Both the position numbers and the translations under genes were made by a program. A DNA stretch of 64,000 nt from Deltaproteobacteria bacterium (GTDB taxonomy: Bacteria; Myxococcota_A; UBA9160; UBA4427). This document shows, piece by piece, positions 38,311 through 47,234 of this stretch (its first letter is position 1; the number at the start of each line of letters is the position of its first letter). The notes beneath the pieces are model-generated. The model had not been told where the DNA came from. It did no database searches and worked only from the letters and a program-made list of their open reading frames with translations. The stretch is taken from the NCBI GenBank assembly GCA_016713665.1, contig JADJOR010000009.1:124001-188000 (forward strand). Direction: 5' to 3'.

Positions 38311-38500
38311 GCGGTCGCCGAGAGTAGGGGATCGGAGCGTGGATCCGCGATCCCGGCAGGCGAGGGACGGGCGCGGCCAGCGCGGCCAGCGTGGCCGGGC
38401 GCGCTACGGCGCGGCGCGGCGCCGCGCCGGCCCGAGGGTATCCTCCTCGCCGCTCGCGGACCCGATCCGGGCCCCGTACGAGGGGAGTCGTCGCTTGGCC

Positions 38501-39250
38501 ATGCCGTCGCTCGAGGGGAAGGTCGCGTTCGTGAGCGGGGCGAGCCGGGGGATCGGGGCGGCGCTCGCCGTGCGCTTCGCGCAGATGGGGATGCGCCTCG
38601 CGCTGTGTGCACGGGGCGAGCCGGTGCTCCCGGAGAGCGCGAACGTCCTCTCGCGGCGGCTCGACGTCCGGGACGCCGGGGCCTTCGAGGCGCTGACGGC
38701 GGAGATCGAGGCGCGCTTCGGCACCGTCGATCTCTGGATCAACAATGCGGGGGTCCTCGAGCCGATCCGCCCGATCCGGGAGGTGTCGGTCGCCGAGTTC
38801 CGGGACCACGTCGATACGAACCTCGTCGGCGTCTTCATCGGGACGCGCTGTTATGTACGCCATCTCCGGCGCGCCGGGCGGGGCGGCGTCCTCGTCAACA
38901 TGTCGTCCGGCGCCGCCTGGAAGCCCTATGCGGGCTGGGGCGCCTACTGCGCGGGGAAGTCCGGGCTCGAGCGGCTGACCGAGGTCGTCGCCGCAGAGGA
39001 GGCGGATCACGGGCTGCGCGCCTACTCCGTCGCGCCCGGGGTCGTCGATACGGCGATGCAGGCCCAGATCCGCGCGTCCCGCGAGAGCGACTTCCCCGAG
39101 CGGGAGCGCTTCGTGCGGCGAAAGCAGACGGGCGCCTTCAACGACCCCGTCTTCGTCGCAGACGAGCTGCTCGCGATCGCCTTCGATCCGGCGCGGAGGC
39201 CGGGCCAGGTCGCGGTGCGCATCGCGTTCGACGGGGAGCCGACGACCTGA
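38501..39250 (+). CDS. SDR family oxidoreductase
   Basis: 249 residues from the ATG. A TTG two codons earlier (38495) has GGGGAG at seven-base spacing and could be the true start. SGASRGIGAA, NNAGVLEP, the serine in VNMSSGAAW and Y-x-x-x-K in AYCAGKSGLE are present. The cofactor-binding residue after strand 2 is in LALCARGE (Arg, NADP-type). The C-terminal part has an unusual loop (FVRRKQTGAFNDPVFVADELL) resembling sepiapterin-reductase-like SDRs such as bacterial YueD/BzrD. Substrate unknown. Divergent from uvrA. Confidence 0.83.
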   Translation: MPSLEGKVAFVSGASRGIGAALAVRFAQMGMRLALCARGEPVLPESANVLSRRLDVRDAGAFEALTAEIEARFGTVDLWINNAGVLEPIRPIREVSVAEFRDHVDTNLVGVFIGTRCYVRHLRRAGRGGVLVNMSSGAAWKPYAGWGAYCAGKSGLERLTEVVAAEEADHGLRAYSVAPGVVDTAMQAQIRASRESDFPERERFVRRKQTGAFNDPVFVADELLAIAFDPARRPGQVAVRIAFDGEPTT

Positions 39251-39316
39251 TCCGGTCGGGCCGTCGCGCTCGCGGGCGCGGGCCGGCCCCATCCGACGCT
39301 CGGATGCATCGACGAC

Positions 39317-40354
39317 CTAACGTCCCCCGAGCAGCCACCAGGCGAGGGCGGCGAGCGCGGCCAGGAAGAGCGCCCGTTTCAGGACGGCGCGCCGCGCGGG
39401 TCCGGGCTCGGCCGAGACGCTCCGATGCGGGGCGCCGACTTCGCCGAGGCGCGTCCCGTCGTCCGCCGCGCCCGAGCGGACGGAAGCCGCCCCGCTCCCA
39501 CCGGGCGACGTGCTCCCCGACCCGCCGGCCGCAGCGCGTCCCGACCACGCCAGCGGCGGCGCGTTCGGATCGGCCCGCCAGTCGTCCCCCACCGCGAGGA
39601 TCTGGACCGTCACGTTGTCGGGGCCACCACTGTCGTTGGCGAGGCGGATCAGGTCCTCGACCGCCGCCTCGGGGCTGCTCGCGTTCGCGAGCACGAGGTC
39701 GATCTCGGCGTCGGAGACGACGCCGCAGAGCCCGTCCGAGCAGAGCAGGATCCAGTCGCCCGGCGCGAGCTCGAGCGGGGTCAGCTCGACGTCGACGTCG
39801 CGCAGCACGCCGACCGAGCGCAGGATCTCGTTGCGGCGGGGATGGTTCGCTGCCTCCTCGGCCGTGAGCACGCCGCGGCGGAGCATCTCGGCGACGACGC
39901 TGTGGTCGACGGTGAGCGGCTCGAGGCGGCGGTCGCGGAAGCGGTAGCAGCGGCTGTCGCCGACGTGGGCGATCGCCGCGCGCCCGGCGCGGTCGAGCAG
40001 CAGGGCGACGACGGTCGTCCCCATGCCGGCGAGCTCCGGATCCTGCCGCGAGAGGGCATGGATCCGGGCATTCGCCTGCTCGATCGCCTCGACGAGCGTC
40101 TCACCGGGATCCGGCGAGGCCCCATCGCCGAAGCGCTGCTCGAAGGTCTCGCCGATCGCCGCGACCGCTTCGCGGCTCGCGGTGGCCCCGCCGCGATGCC
40201 CGCCCATGCCGTCCGCCACGACGAGCAGACGCGCGCCGTCCGGGCGTACGTAGCTGTCACAGCTGTCCTCGTTGACGCTTCGCATCCGACCCACGTCGGA
40301 ACTCGACGCGACGGAGGTCGACATCGGCGGCGCGTCGTTCGATTCGCTGTTCAT
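39317..40354 (-). CDS. PP2C-family serine/threonine phosphatase with C-terminal membrane anchor
   Basis: 345 residues. The PP2C metal motifs are in order: RSVNEDSCDS, VVADGMGGHRGG, AHVGDSRCYR, LCSDGL and SGGPDNVTV. After the catalytic domain (to about 265) comes a Gly/Ser-rich linker and a terminal helix (LKRALFLAALAALAWWLLGG), so the enzyme is tethered to the inner membrane with its active site in the cytoplasm. Stp1/PrpC-type enzymes reverse Hanks-type kinase phosphorylation; no kinase gene is in view. The histone-fold gene starts 215 bases upstream and ends 26 bases before this one, same strand: a likely two-gene operon. Confidence 0.9.
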   Translation of the reverse strand: MNSESNDAPPMSTSVASSSDVGRMRSVNEDSCDSYVRPDGARLLVVADGMGGHRGGATASREAVAAIGETFEQRFGDGASPDPGETLVEAIEQANARIHALSRQDPELAGMGTTVVALLLDRAGRAAIAHVGDSRCYRFRDRRLEPLTVDHSVVAEMLRRGVLTAEEAANHPRRNEILRSVGVLRDVDVELTPLELAPGDWILLCSDGLCGVVSDAEIDLVLANASSPEAAVEDLIRLANDSGGPDNVTVQILAVGDDWRADPNAPPLAWSGRAAAGGSGSTSPGGSGAASVRSGAADDGTRLGEVGAPHRSVSAEPGPARRAVLKRALFLAALAALAWWLLGGR

Positions 40355-40380
40355 CCCGTCGGGCGGCGAAACGTTCGTGT

Positions 40381-40569
40381 TCAGCTGAAGTCGCGGTCGA
40401 GCACCGTCTTGCGCCCGTCGCTGCGGGCACTCTCGATCGCGCGGTCGCACAGGGCGCGCAGGCGATCCGACAGGACTTCCAACACGTTGGCGGAGGTCTT
40501 CATGTCCCCCTTGTCCTTGATGTAGGCCTTGATCTTGGAGGCGACGACCAACACTTCATTGTCCGACAT
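40381..40569 (-). CDS. Bacterial histone-fold protein
   Basis: 62 residues: the minimal single-histone-fold length. Helix 1 is VLVVASKIKAYIKDKG, helix 2 SANVLEVLSDRLRALCDRAIESAR, followed by the loop GRKT (52-55) and helix 3 VLDRDF. This reproduces the archaeal HMf pattern, in which a helix-strand-helix-strand-helix ends in GRKT-x-x-x-E/D. It resembles the Bdellovibrio DNA-binding histone Bd0055 in starting at LVV and being lysine-rich in helix 1. Archaeal histones bind DNA as dimers through helix 1 and the R-K-T loop; Bd0055-type histones coat straight DNA. Here the protein probably binds DNA, but a regulatory role is possible. It sits upstream of the membrane PP2C gene, 26 bases apart. Confidence 0.8.
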   Translation of the reverse strand: MSDNEVLVVASKIKAYIKDKGDMKTSANVLEVLSDRLRALCDRAIESARSDGRKTVLDRDFS

Positions 40570-40777
40570 CGTAAGAGGCGTCCTTCCTGAGTCGCGATTC
40601 GCGATTGAACGTTCTTGTCTGCATGCGGGCGCCCCACGATCGACGGCGGGGTCGCATCCGGATGCGTTCCTGGCGGTCAGCCCGCTGGAATCGATCGGAC
40701 CGCCGAGGGAGAATGCCCAAGATCGAAACGAGCGCAACGCCCGCGACCTCGTCCCCCGCGGTTTTGGAGCCGAATCT

Positions 40778-42016
40778 TTGGAATCACACGATTTTCTGAT
40801 GATCGGAGCGCGCCTGTTCCGGGGGGATCGCGATGCGCTCGACCCGGAGCCCGTCCCGCTGCGCGTCCGCGACGGCCGCATCCTCGCGCTCGGCCCGCCG
40901 GCGCTCGAGTCGCCGGGTCCGACGGAAGTGATCGATCTCACCGGCCGCTTCGTGATTCCCGGTCTGATCGATGCCCATGTCCATCTCGAGCTCGATCCGA
41001 CCCTCTCGACGCCCGCCGAGCAGCTCGCGATCCCCGACGACGAACGCGAGGGCGCGATGCGCGTCCGTGCGCGGGCGATGCTCGCCCAGGGGATCACGAC
41101 CGCGCGCGATTGCGGTGGTGGCGCGTTCCGCGAGCACGCGCTGCGCCGGGCGATCGACGCCGGCGAGTGGACGGGCCCCCGCCTGCTCTGTTGTGGTCAG
41201 CCGATCACGACGCCCGACGGTCATTGTGCGTTCTGGGGCGGCATCGCCTCGACGGAGCGGGAGATCGATGCGGTGGTCGCGCGCCAGGTCGAGGCCGGCA
41301 GCGACTGGATCAAGCTGATGGCGACGGGTGGCGTCTTCACGCCGGGCAGCCGCCCGAGCGACACGCAATTCGACGCGGTCGCGCTCGCGGCGGTCGTCGC
41401 CGCGGCGAACCGCGCCGGTCGCCCGGTCGCCGCGCATTGCCATGGAACGGAGGGCATTGCGGCGGCGCTGCGCGCCGGAGTTCGGACGATCGAGCACGCC
41501 TCCTTCGCAGGTCCCGGGGGCTTCGGGACCGCGTGGGACGACGCGCTCGCCCGCGAGCTCGCGGCGCGGGAGGTCTGGGTCTCGCCGACGGTGAACGCGG
41601 GCTGGCTGCGGCGGATCCGGGACACAGCCGGGGAGCCCACGGACTTCTTCCGCCGCATGTCGAGCTGTCTCGGGCGTCAGCGCGAGCGCGGGGTGCGATT
41701 CGTCGCGTCGACGGACGCGGGCATCCCCGGCGTCTTCCACGATGCGCTCGCGGGCGGGCTCGAAGGGCTCGCGGCCTACGCCTCGATGCGGCCGGTCGAG
41801 GTCCTGCGCGCGGCGACGGTCGATGCGGCGGAGGCGCTCGGCGTGGCGCGCGAGACGGGGCGCATCGCGGTGGGCCTCTCGGCGGATCTGGTCGTGCTGC
41901 GGGGTGATCCGACGGCGGATCTCGCGAGGCTGCGCGATCCGGAGCGCGTGATGTTCCGGGGACGCTGGTTTGCGGGCGAGGCGCTGCGGTCGGGCCCGTC
42001 CGCGGACGAGGGGTGA
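40778..42016 (+). CDS. Amidohydrolase family protein (imidazolonepropionase/prolidase-like)
   Basis: 412 residues from a TTG with GGAG eight bases upstream; the ATG at 40799 is an alternative seven codons in. VIPGLIDAHVHLELD holds the H-x-H metal pair. MATGGVFTPGS, AAHCHGTEGIAAAL and RTIEHASF give the Lys-bridge and later histidines, and ASTDAGIPG the final aspartate. A composite N/C-terminal beta-sandwich (LRVRDGRILALG, ADLVVLRGDPTADL) encloses the barrel. It hydrolyses a C-N bond in a cyclic or peptide-like compound. The final 241 bases are antisense to the PilZ gene on the other strand. Confidence 0.87.
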   Translation: MESHDFLMIGARLFRGDRDALDPEPVPLRVRDGRILALGPPALESPGPTEVIDLTGRFVIPGLIDAHVHLELDPTLSTPAEQLAIPDDEREGAMRVRARAMLAQGITTARDCGGGAFREHALRRAIDAGEWTGPRLLCCGQPITTPDGHCAFWGGIASTEREIDAVVARQVEAGSDWIKLMATGGVFTPGSRPSDTQFDAVALAAVVAAANRAGRPVAAHCHGTEGIAAALRAGVRTIEHASFAGPGGFGTAWDDALARELAAREVWVSPTVNAGWLRRIRDTAGEPTDFFRRMSSCLGRQRERGVRFVASTDAGIPGVFHDALAGGLEGLAAYASMRPVEVLRAATVDAAEALGVARETGRIAVGLSADLVVLRGDPTADLARLRDPERVMFRGRWFAGEALRSGPSADEG

Positions 42017-42822
42017 CTCGATCGCGTGGGCGAAGCGATCGGTCGGTCGGTCGTCGACGCGATGTTCGGCGCGTAGATCGGCGCGGCCGACGGTCGCGAC
42101 GGGCGTCGGCTCGGATCAGGCCGAGAGGGCTCCTCTCCCGATCGTTCCCGCCGGGCCGCCGACTCGCCCGCGGCGAGCTGGGCCGTCACGAAATGCGCGA
42201 TCGTATGCCGGAGGTCGCTGCCGGAGTCCGCGAACGCGAGCCCCGCGTCGGTCTCCCGCGCATAACGACATTCGGCCTGCGTCGAGACCAGCCCGAAGCT
42301 CGGGAGCGCGAACTGCAGGCGGACGCGGGTGCCCCGGCTCAGGCGCTCTGCGGACCGCAGCAGGCAGCCGCCTTCGGAGAGCGAGAGCAACGCACCGATC
42401 GAGCGCTGCTCGCCGCGGATGCAGCGTGCCGAGAGCTGGGTCCGCACGCGCGGGGCGCTGCGCGGCGTGCTCTCGAGGGCCGACTGGATCATCTCGTAGA
42501 CGGCGCCGAGGCGCGCCGGCCGCCGCGTCGTCGCGAAGATCCGCGGATCCTCGCAGATGCCGGCCCGGGGCGAGGCGACGAGCAGGATCCGCCGGTCGGC
42601 GGCCTCCTCCGGGCCGGGCAGCTCGGGCAAACGATCCTGGTCGACGAGCCAGAGCCGACAGCTCTCGCGCGTCGAGGCGGCGACGCGCTCGGAATCGAAA
42701 TCGATCATCGTGTAGCCGAGGGCGCGCAGCGCCTCGAGGACGCGGGGGGCGAGGCTCCGCGGTCCGATGCGCACGCCGATCCGCCGCCCCATGATGCCCG
42801 GTTCGTAGACGGTGTCCAGCAT
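41776..42822 (-). CDS. PilZ domain protein with receiver-like N-terminal domain
   Basis: 348 codons. Residues 10-125 look like a degenerate receiver: RRIGVRIGPRSLAPRVLEALRALGYTMIDFDS, RLWLVDQDRL and RILLVASPR, lacking the phospho-Asp. A PilZ domain follows (RVRTQLSARCIRGE to FALPSFGLVSTQAECRYA), with LSLSEGG in place of D/N-x-S-x-x-G, so c-di-GMP binding is doubtful. After about residue 245 only a Ser/Arg/Pro-rich tail remains, read through 241 bases that are antisense to the amidohydrolase. No stop occurs earlier in this frame; a +1 shift near 42130 would end at GTIGRGALSA (stop at 42116). Related in domain order to the fusion at 62008. Confidence 0.65.
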   Translation of the reverse strand: MLDTVYEPGIMGRRIGVRIGPRSLAPRVLEALRALGYTMIDFDSERVAASTRESCRLWLVDQDRLPELPGPEEAADRRILLVASPRAGICEDPRIFATTRRPARLGAVYEMIQSALESTPRSAPRVRTQLSARCIRGEQRSIGALLSLSEGGCLLRSAERLSRGTRVRLQFALPSFGLVSTQAECRYARETDAGLAFADSGSDLRHTIAHFVTAQLAAGESAARRERSGEEPSRPDPSRRPSRPSAAPIYAPNIASTTDRPIASPTRSSHPSSADGPDRSASPANQRPRNITRSGSRSLARSAVGSPRSTTRSAERPTAMRPVSRATPSASAASTVAARRTSTGRIEA

Positions 42823-42943
42823 GCCCGTTTCTTCGGGTCGGCTCCCGCGAGCGTGGAGCGGATTCGGTCGGCGATGCGGGCTTCGGAGCCGGAGCATCCG
42901 TGTTAGGCTTGGGTGGCGGCGCGGGACGCGCACCGGCGGAACG

Positions 42944-43912
42944 ATGGGAGTGGAAGCGTTGCAGTCCGAGCGGAGCTTCGGCCGATTCGCGCCGTCGACC
43001 ACGGGTCCGGCCCATCCCGGGACGCTGCTCGCGGCGCTGCTCTGCTGGCTCGACGCGCGCTCGCGCGGGCTCGCCGTCGCGCTGCGCCTCGAGGATCTCG
43101 ACCGGGAGCGCTCGAAGCCGGGATTCGTCGACGCGATGGTGCGCGATCTCGCCTGGCTCGGCCTCGACTGGGACGCGACGCAGCGGCAGTCGGAGGCGCG
43201 GGCGCGCCACGAAGCCGTGCTCGAATCGCTCGTCCGCGCCGGGCGCGTCTATGCCTGCGACTGCAGCCGCGCGCGGATCCGCGAGGGCGGGGCGCTCGCC
43301 CCGGATGGGAGCTTCCGATATCCGGGCCATTGCCGGGCGCGCGTCGTCGCCTCGGGGAATTGGCGCGCCACCCCGGACCCCTTGCGACTTCGGCTCGAGC
43401 CGGGCTTCGTGCCGGTCCTCGACGAGAGCGGCCTCGAGCTTTCGGGGGATGCGGCTTCGATCTTCGGCGATCCGCTGCTTCGCCGGCGCGACGGGGCCTA
43501 CGCCTATCATTTCGTCTCGGTGCTCGACGATGCGGCGCTCGGCGTCGTCCGCGTCGTCCGCGGCCGGGATCTCGCGCCGTCGACGACGCTCCAGGTCGCG
43601 CTCCAGCATCTGCTCGGCCTCCCGACGCCCGTCTATCGCCACCACGCCCTCTTCCTCGAGCGAAGCGGCGACAAGCTCTCGAAGCTCCACGGCGCCGTCT
43701 CGATCGACGCCCTGCGTGAGGGTCTCGACGCAGAGGCGCTCTGCGGCCTGATCGCGAGCGCCGTCGGCCTCGTGCCGGTCGGGACACACTGCCGCCCCAG
43801 CGAGCTCGTCGCGAACTTCGGCTGGGCGCGGGTGTCGACCGACGACGTGCTGCTCTCCTGGGATCCGGTCGACGGGCTCGTCGCCCGGAGCGGACCCACC
43901 GCGTCGACGTGA
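42944..43912 (+). CDS. gluQ: Glutamyl-Q tRNA(Asp) synthetase
   Basis: 322 residues, the shortened glutamyl-tRNA synthetase paralogue lacking the anticodon-binding domain. RFAPSTTGPAHPGTLLAAL is the N-terminal HIGH-equivalent region. YACDCSRARI with a later Tyr and GHC forms the zinc site, and GDKLSKLHG is the KMSKS counterpart. GluQ (YadB) activates glutamate and attaches it to queuosine of tRNA-Asp. The enzyme implies queuosine modification in this organism, though no tgt/que gene is in the window. The ATG is preceded by a weak GGCGGA. Confidence 0.93.
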   Translation: MGVEALQSERSFGRFAPSTTGPAHPGTLLAALLCWLDARSRGLAVALRLEDLDRERSKPGFVDAMVRDLAWLGLDWDATQRQSEARARHEAVLESLVRAGRVYACDCSRARIREGGALAPDGSFRYPGHCRARVVASGNWRATPDPLRLRLEPGFVPVLDESGLELSGDAASIFGDPLLRRRDGAYAYHFVSVLDDAALGVVRVVRGRDLAPSTTLQVALQHLLGLPTPVYRHHALFLERSGDKLSKLHGAVSIDALREGLDAEALCGLIASAVGLVPVGTHCRPSELVANFGWARVSTDDVLLSWDPVDGLVARSGPTAST

Positions 43913-43994
43913 ACGGAGCCGCGGCGCCGGCATGGCGTCACGTGGCGCGGGGCCCGTGCTTGCTAGAGTGCGAGACACCGCAGGAGGAATCGCG

Positions 43995-44732
43995 ATGGGA
44001 CAGCTCGAGGGCAAGCGCATCATCATCACCGGCGCCGCACAGGGCATGGGCGCCGTCCATGCCCGGCTCTTCGTCGAGGCCGGGGCCCGCGTCGTCCTGA
44101 CCGACCTCCAGGGCGAGGCCGGTCAGAAGCTCGCGAGCGAGCTCGGAAAGAACGCGCACTTCGTCGATCAGGACGTGACGAAGGAGTCCGACTGGGAGCG
44201 CGTCGTCGGCGCGGCGAACAAGCAGTTCGGCGGGATCGACGGACTCGTCAACAACGCGGCGATCTGGTGGACCAAGCCCGTCGTCGACGAGGACCGCGAG
44301 CGCTTCCGCAAGATGCTCGACGTGAACGTCATCGGGACCTGGCTCGGGATGCGCGCGGTCGTGCCGGCGATGCGCCAGGCCGGCGGTGGCTCGATCGTGA
44401 ATCTCTCGTCGATCGCGGGGACCCGCGGCATCCCGGAGCACGGCGCCTACGGCGCCTCGAAATGGGCCGTGCGCGGCCTCTCGAAGGTCGCCGCCCACGA
44501 GCTCGGCCAGTGGAACATCCGCGTGAACACGGTCCATCCGGGCGCCGTCGAAGGCACGGGCATGTTCCTCGTCCCGGAGTCCGAGTTCGACACCATGTTC
44601 CAGGCCCAGCCGCTGCGCCGACCGGGTCGGCGCGACGAGATCTCGGGCCTCGTGATGTTCCTGCTCTCGGATCAGTCGACCTTCATCACGGGCCACGAGC
44701 ACGTGATCGACGGCGGCCGCACCGTCTGGTAG
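43995..44732 (+). CDS. SDR family oxidoreductase, hydroxysteroid dehydrogenase-like
   Basis: 245 residues, with AGGAGG seven bases before the ATG. TGAAQGMGAVHARLF is the cofactor loop, Asp after strand 2 (VVLTDLQGE, NAD-type). NNAAIWW, the serine in NLSSIAG, Y-x-x-x-K in AYGASKWAV and the PGAVEGTGMF loop follow. The pattern A-A-Q-G-M-G-x-x-H-A and V-H-P-G is typical of 3-alpha/20-beta-hydroxysteroid dehydrogenase-type SDRs from actinobacteria and Deltaproteobacteria. Actual substrate uncertain. Confidence 0.87.
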   Translation: MGQLEGKRIIITGAAQGMGAVHARLFVEAGARVVLTDLQGEAGQKLASELGKNAHFVDQDVTKESDWERVVGAANKQFGGIDGLVNNAAIWWTKPVVDEDRERFRKMLDVNVIGTWLGMRAVVPAMRQAGGGSIVNLSSIAGTRGIPEHGAYGASKWAVRGLSKVAAHELGQWNIRVNTVHPGAVEGTGMFLVPESEFDTMFQAQPLRRPGRRDEISGLVMFLLSDQSTFITGHEHVIDGGRTVW

Positions 44733-44781
44733 GCGGCTCGCTGACGGTGGCCGTACGCCGCGCCGGCACGCGGGCGCTCCG

Positions 44782-46074
44782 TCAATGGCCCTCGATCTCG
44801 AGCAGCGAGTGCTCGGCGGGGACGCCGACGCGGAGCGGGAAGCCGTAGAAGCCGGTGCCGCGGTGGACGTAGAGCCGCGAGGCGCCGCGTGCGAAGAGGC
44901 CCTGATCGGGCCAGCGCGTCCGCGACAGGACCGTCCAGTCGAGACCCAGCGAGACCAGACCGACCTGACCGCCGTGGGTATGGCCCGAGAGGACGAGGTC
45001 GACGTCGTCGTCGGGCAGCGCGTGGAAGCCGCTCGGGTCGTGGAGCAGGAGCAGGCGCAGATGGTCCGCGCGCCGCGGATGGCGGCCGAGGAGCGCGGCC
45101 AGCCGCTCGGCGTGCTGTTCGCTCAGGTAGTCGGACCCGATCACCTGCACCGGCCCCGCCGCCGTCGCGAAGCAGGCCTCGTCGTCGATCAGCAGACGGA
45201 TCCCGAGCTGCCGCATCGCGTCCCGCACGTGCTCCGGGGCCTCGTGGTCGTGGTTGCCGAAGATCGCGACGCAGCGGTCGGCATACGGCGCGAGGGGCTC
45301 GAGCGCGCGGACGAGGCAGCCCGGTGTCCCCATGCTCTCCATCGTCAGGTAGTCGCCGGTCAGGGCGATCAGATCCGGTTCGCGGGCGACCAGATGCGCT
45401 ACGCGGCGGCGCAGCCGCGCGACGCTCTGCCAGGGGCCGAGATGGGTGTCGGTCAGCTGCACGATGCGCAGCGGTCGCCGGGGCGAGGGCGCGACCGTCG
45501 CGGCGATCGGCGAGCGGCGGCGGACGCGCTCGACCGGGACGCGTCCGAAGGTCTTCGGCCCCTCGCGCGAGAGCGCGATGCGCACCGTCTCGGGCCGCGC
45601 CCCGATCGAGGTCAGCACCGACGCGACGGCGAGGCCGAGCGGAATCGCCTCGACGGCCGTGAGCGCGACGAGCGCTCCGTGCCAATCGAGGGCGCCGAAC
45701 AGCCAGCGAAACGGAAGCAGCGCGAGGACCCAGGGTCCCGACAGCAGACCGCCCGCGATGAACGTCTGACCGGGCACCGAAACGAGCCAGCGAAACGCGC
45801 TGCTGCGCATGCGCGCGCGCACGAGATGGGCGAATTGCAGCCCGGCCGCCGCCATCGAACAGGCGAAGAGCACGTCGATCGGGACCACGGCGAGCGACGG
45901 CACGACCTCGCGCAGCCGCGCGTGGAGCACGAGCGCGCCGGGCAGCGCGAAGGAGAGCAGGATCGCGCTGAAGATCGCGTAGAAGCGACCGCGTGCGACC
46001 GCCGCATAGAGCGGGACGGCGAGCCAGGTCGCGGCGGCGAGAAACGGGAAGAGGGTCGAGAGGTCGAGCTTCAC
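44782..46074 (-). CDS. Membrane-bound metallophosphoesterase
   Basis: 430 residues from a GTG with GGAG nine bases upstream. Four or five N-terminal membrane helices (LFPFLAAATWLAVPLYAAV to ALVALTAVEAIPLGLAVA) precede a calcineurin-like phosphoesterase domain from about 190. Its metal motifs are QLTDTHLG, ALTGDYL, FGNHDHE, LLLHDP and LSGHTHGGQVG. The domain resembles YaeI-type phosphodiesterases and should face the periplasm or the membrane surface. Substrate (a phospholipid, a nucleotide or lipid A) unknown. Six of the helices plus the domain give the common YkoQ/YaeI-like arrangement. Confidence 0.87.
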   Translation of the reverse strand: MKLDLSTLFPFLAAATWLAVPLYAAVARGRFYAIFSAILLSFALPGALVLHARLREVVPSLAVVPIDVLFACSMAAAGLQFAHLVRARMRSSAFRWLVSVPGQTFIAGGLLSGPWVLALLPFRWLFGALDWHGALVALTAVEAIPLGLAVASVLTSIGARPETVRIALSREGPKTFGRVPVERVRRRSPIAATVAPSPRRPLRIVQLTDTHLGPWQSVARLRRRVAHLVAREPDLIALTGDYLTMESMGTPGCLVRALEPLAPYADRCVAIFGNHDHEAPEHVRDAMRQLGIRLLIDDEACFATAAGPVQVIGSDYLSEQHAERLAALLGRHPRRADHLRLLLLHDPSGFHALPDDDVDLVLSGHTHGGQVGLVSLGLDWTVLSRTRWPDQGLFARGASRLYVHRGTGFYGFPLRVGVPAEHSLLEIEGH

Positions 46075-46118
46075 GCGGGGGATCTCCCGTCGGCTCGTCC
46101 ATGCGTCGCTCGCGTTCC

Positions 46119-46144
46119 GTGCATCGCGTGCATCGCGTGCATCG
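46119..46144 (+). repeat. 9-bp tandem repeat
   Basis: Nearly three copies of GTGCATCGC run head to tail in the 85-base gap between the phosphoesterase start and the quinone-reductase stop. Nothing coding or regulatory is attached to it. Confidence 0.7.
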
Positions 46145-46159
46145 AAGGCAGTGCGTCCA

Positions 46160-47137
46160 TCACGACGGTACGAGCACGAGCTTGCCCGTCGTGCCGCGCC
46201 CCTCGAGATCGCGATGGGCGCGCGCCGCCTCGCGCAGCGGATGGCGGCCGCCGATCGACTGCTTCAAGCGGCCGGTCGCGAGGCTCTCGAAGACCCAGCC
46301 CGCCCGCTCCTCGAGCTCGGCACGCGTCGCGACGTAGTGGGCGAGGCCGGGGCGGGTCACGAAGAGCGAGCCCGCGTTCGAGAGCCGCGCGAGATCGAAG
46401 GGCGCGACCGCGCCGCTCGACTGACCGAACAGACACAGCAGCCCCCGCGGCCGCAGCGAGCCGAGGCTCCCCTCGAAGGTCGACTGGCCCACCGAGTCGT
46501 AGACGACGTCGACGCCCCGGCCATCGCCGAAGGCCCGCGCCCGCGCGCGGAAATCCTCGCGTCCGTAGAGCACGACCTCGTCGGCGCCCGCGGCCCGGGC
46601 GAGCTCGGCCTTCGCCTCGCTCGAGCAGGTCGCGATCACCCGCGCCCCCGCCGCCTTGAGCGTCTGGACGAGCAGCCCGCCGGTTCCGCCCGCGGCGGCG
46701 TGGACGAGGGCCGTATCGCCCGGGCGCGTCGTGCGCACGCCGTGGGTCAGGTAGTGGGCCGTCATGCCCTGGAGCAGGCTCGCCGCGGCGAGCTCGACCG
46801 AGAGCCCGGCGGGCAGCCGGACGAGCTTCGCGGCGGGGACGAGACATGCTTCGGCGTAGCTTCCCGGCACCATCGCGAAGGCCGCGCGCTCGCCGACCGC
46901 GACCTCGCGCACACCCTCGCCGATCGCCTCGACCACGCCCGCGGCCTCGACGCCCGGGACGAAGGGGAGCGGGAGGGGGTAGTGGCCGGTTCGGTGGTAG
47001 GTATCGATGAAGTTGACGCCGATCCGCTCGACGCGAAGGCGCGCCTGACCCGGACCGGGATCAGCGAGCTCGAGCTCGGTCGGGACGAGCACGTCGGGTC
47101 CGCCGACGGCGCGAACCTGGATGGCCATGGTCTTCAT
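46160..47137 (-). CDS. NADPH:quinone oxidoreductase family protein
   Basis: 325 residues, ATG with GGAG six bases upstream. A zinc-free medium-chain reductase: NFIDTYHRTGHYPLPLPFVPGVEAAG replaces the zinc site by the quinone reductase sequence (as in QorA). VHAAAGGTGGLLVQTLKAAGARVIAT is the NADP-binding Rossmann loop, with a Ser-Ser-x-x-Lys (CSSEAK) for the 2'-phosphate. It would reduce quinones or enones with NADPH in the cytoplasm. Neighbours do not narrow the role. Confidence 0.9.
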   Translation of the reverse strand: MKTMAIQVRAVGGPDVLVPTELELADPGPGQARLRVERIGVNFIDTYHRTGHYPLPLPFVPGVEAAGVVEAIGEGVREVAVGERAAFAMVPGSYAEACLVPAAKLVRLPAGLSVELAAASLLQGMTAHYLTHGVRTTRPGDTALVHAAAGGTGGLLVQTLKAAGARVIATCSSEAKAELARAAGADEVVLYGREDFRARARAFGDGRGVDVVYDSVGQSTFEGSLGSLRPRGLLCLFGQSSGAVAPFDLARLSNAGSLFVTRPGLAHYVATRAELEERAGWVFESLATGRLKQSIGGRHPLREAARAHRDLEGRGTTGKLVLVPS

Positions 47138-47234
47138 CGTGAGCTCCGCCAACGCGCCGGCCCGTCGCATCGCCGCATCGCGTCGCGCGGCCCGACGGCG
47201 GCTTCGAAGGCAGCTGGATTCCCGGCGCGCGAGC

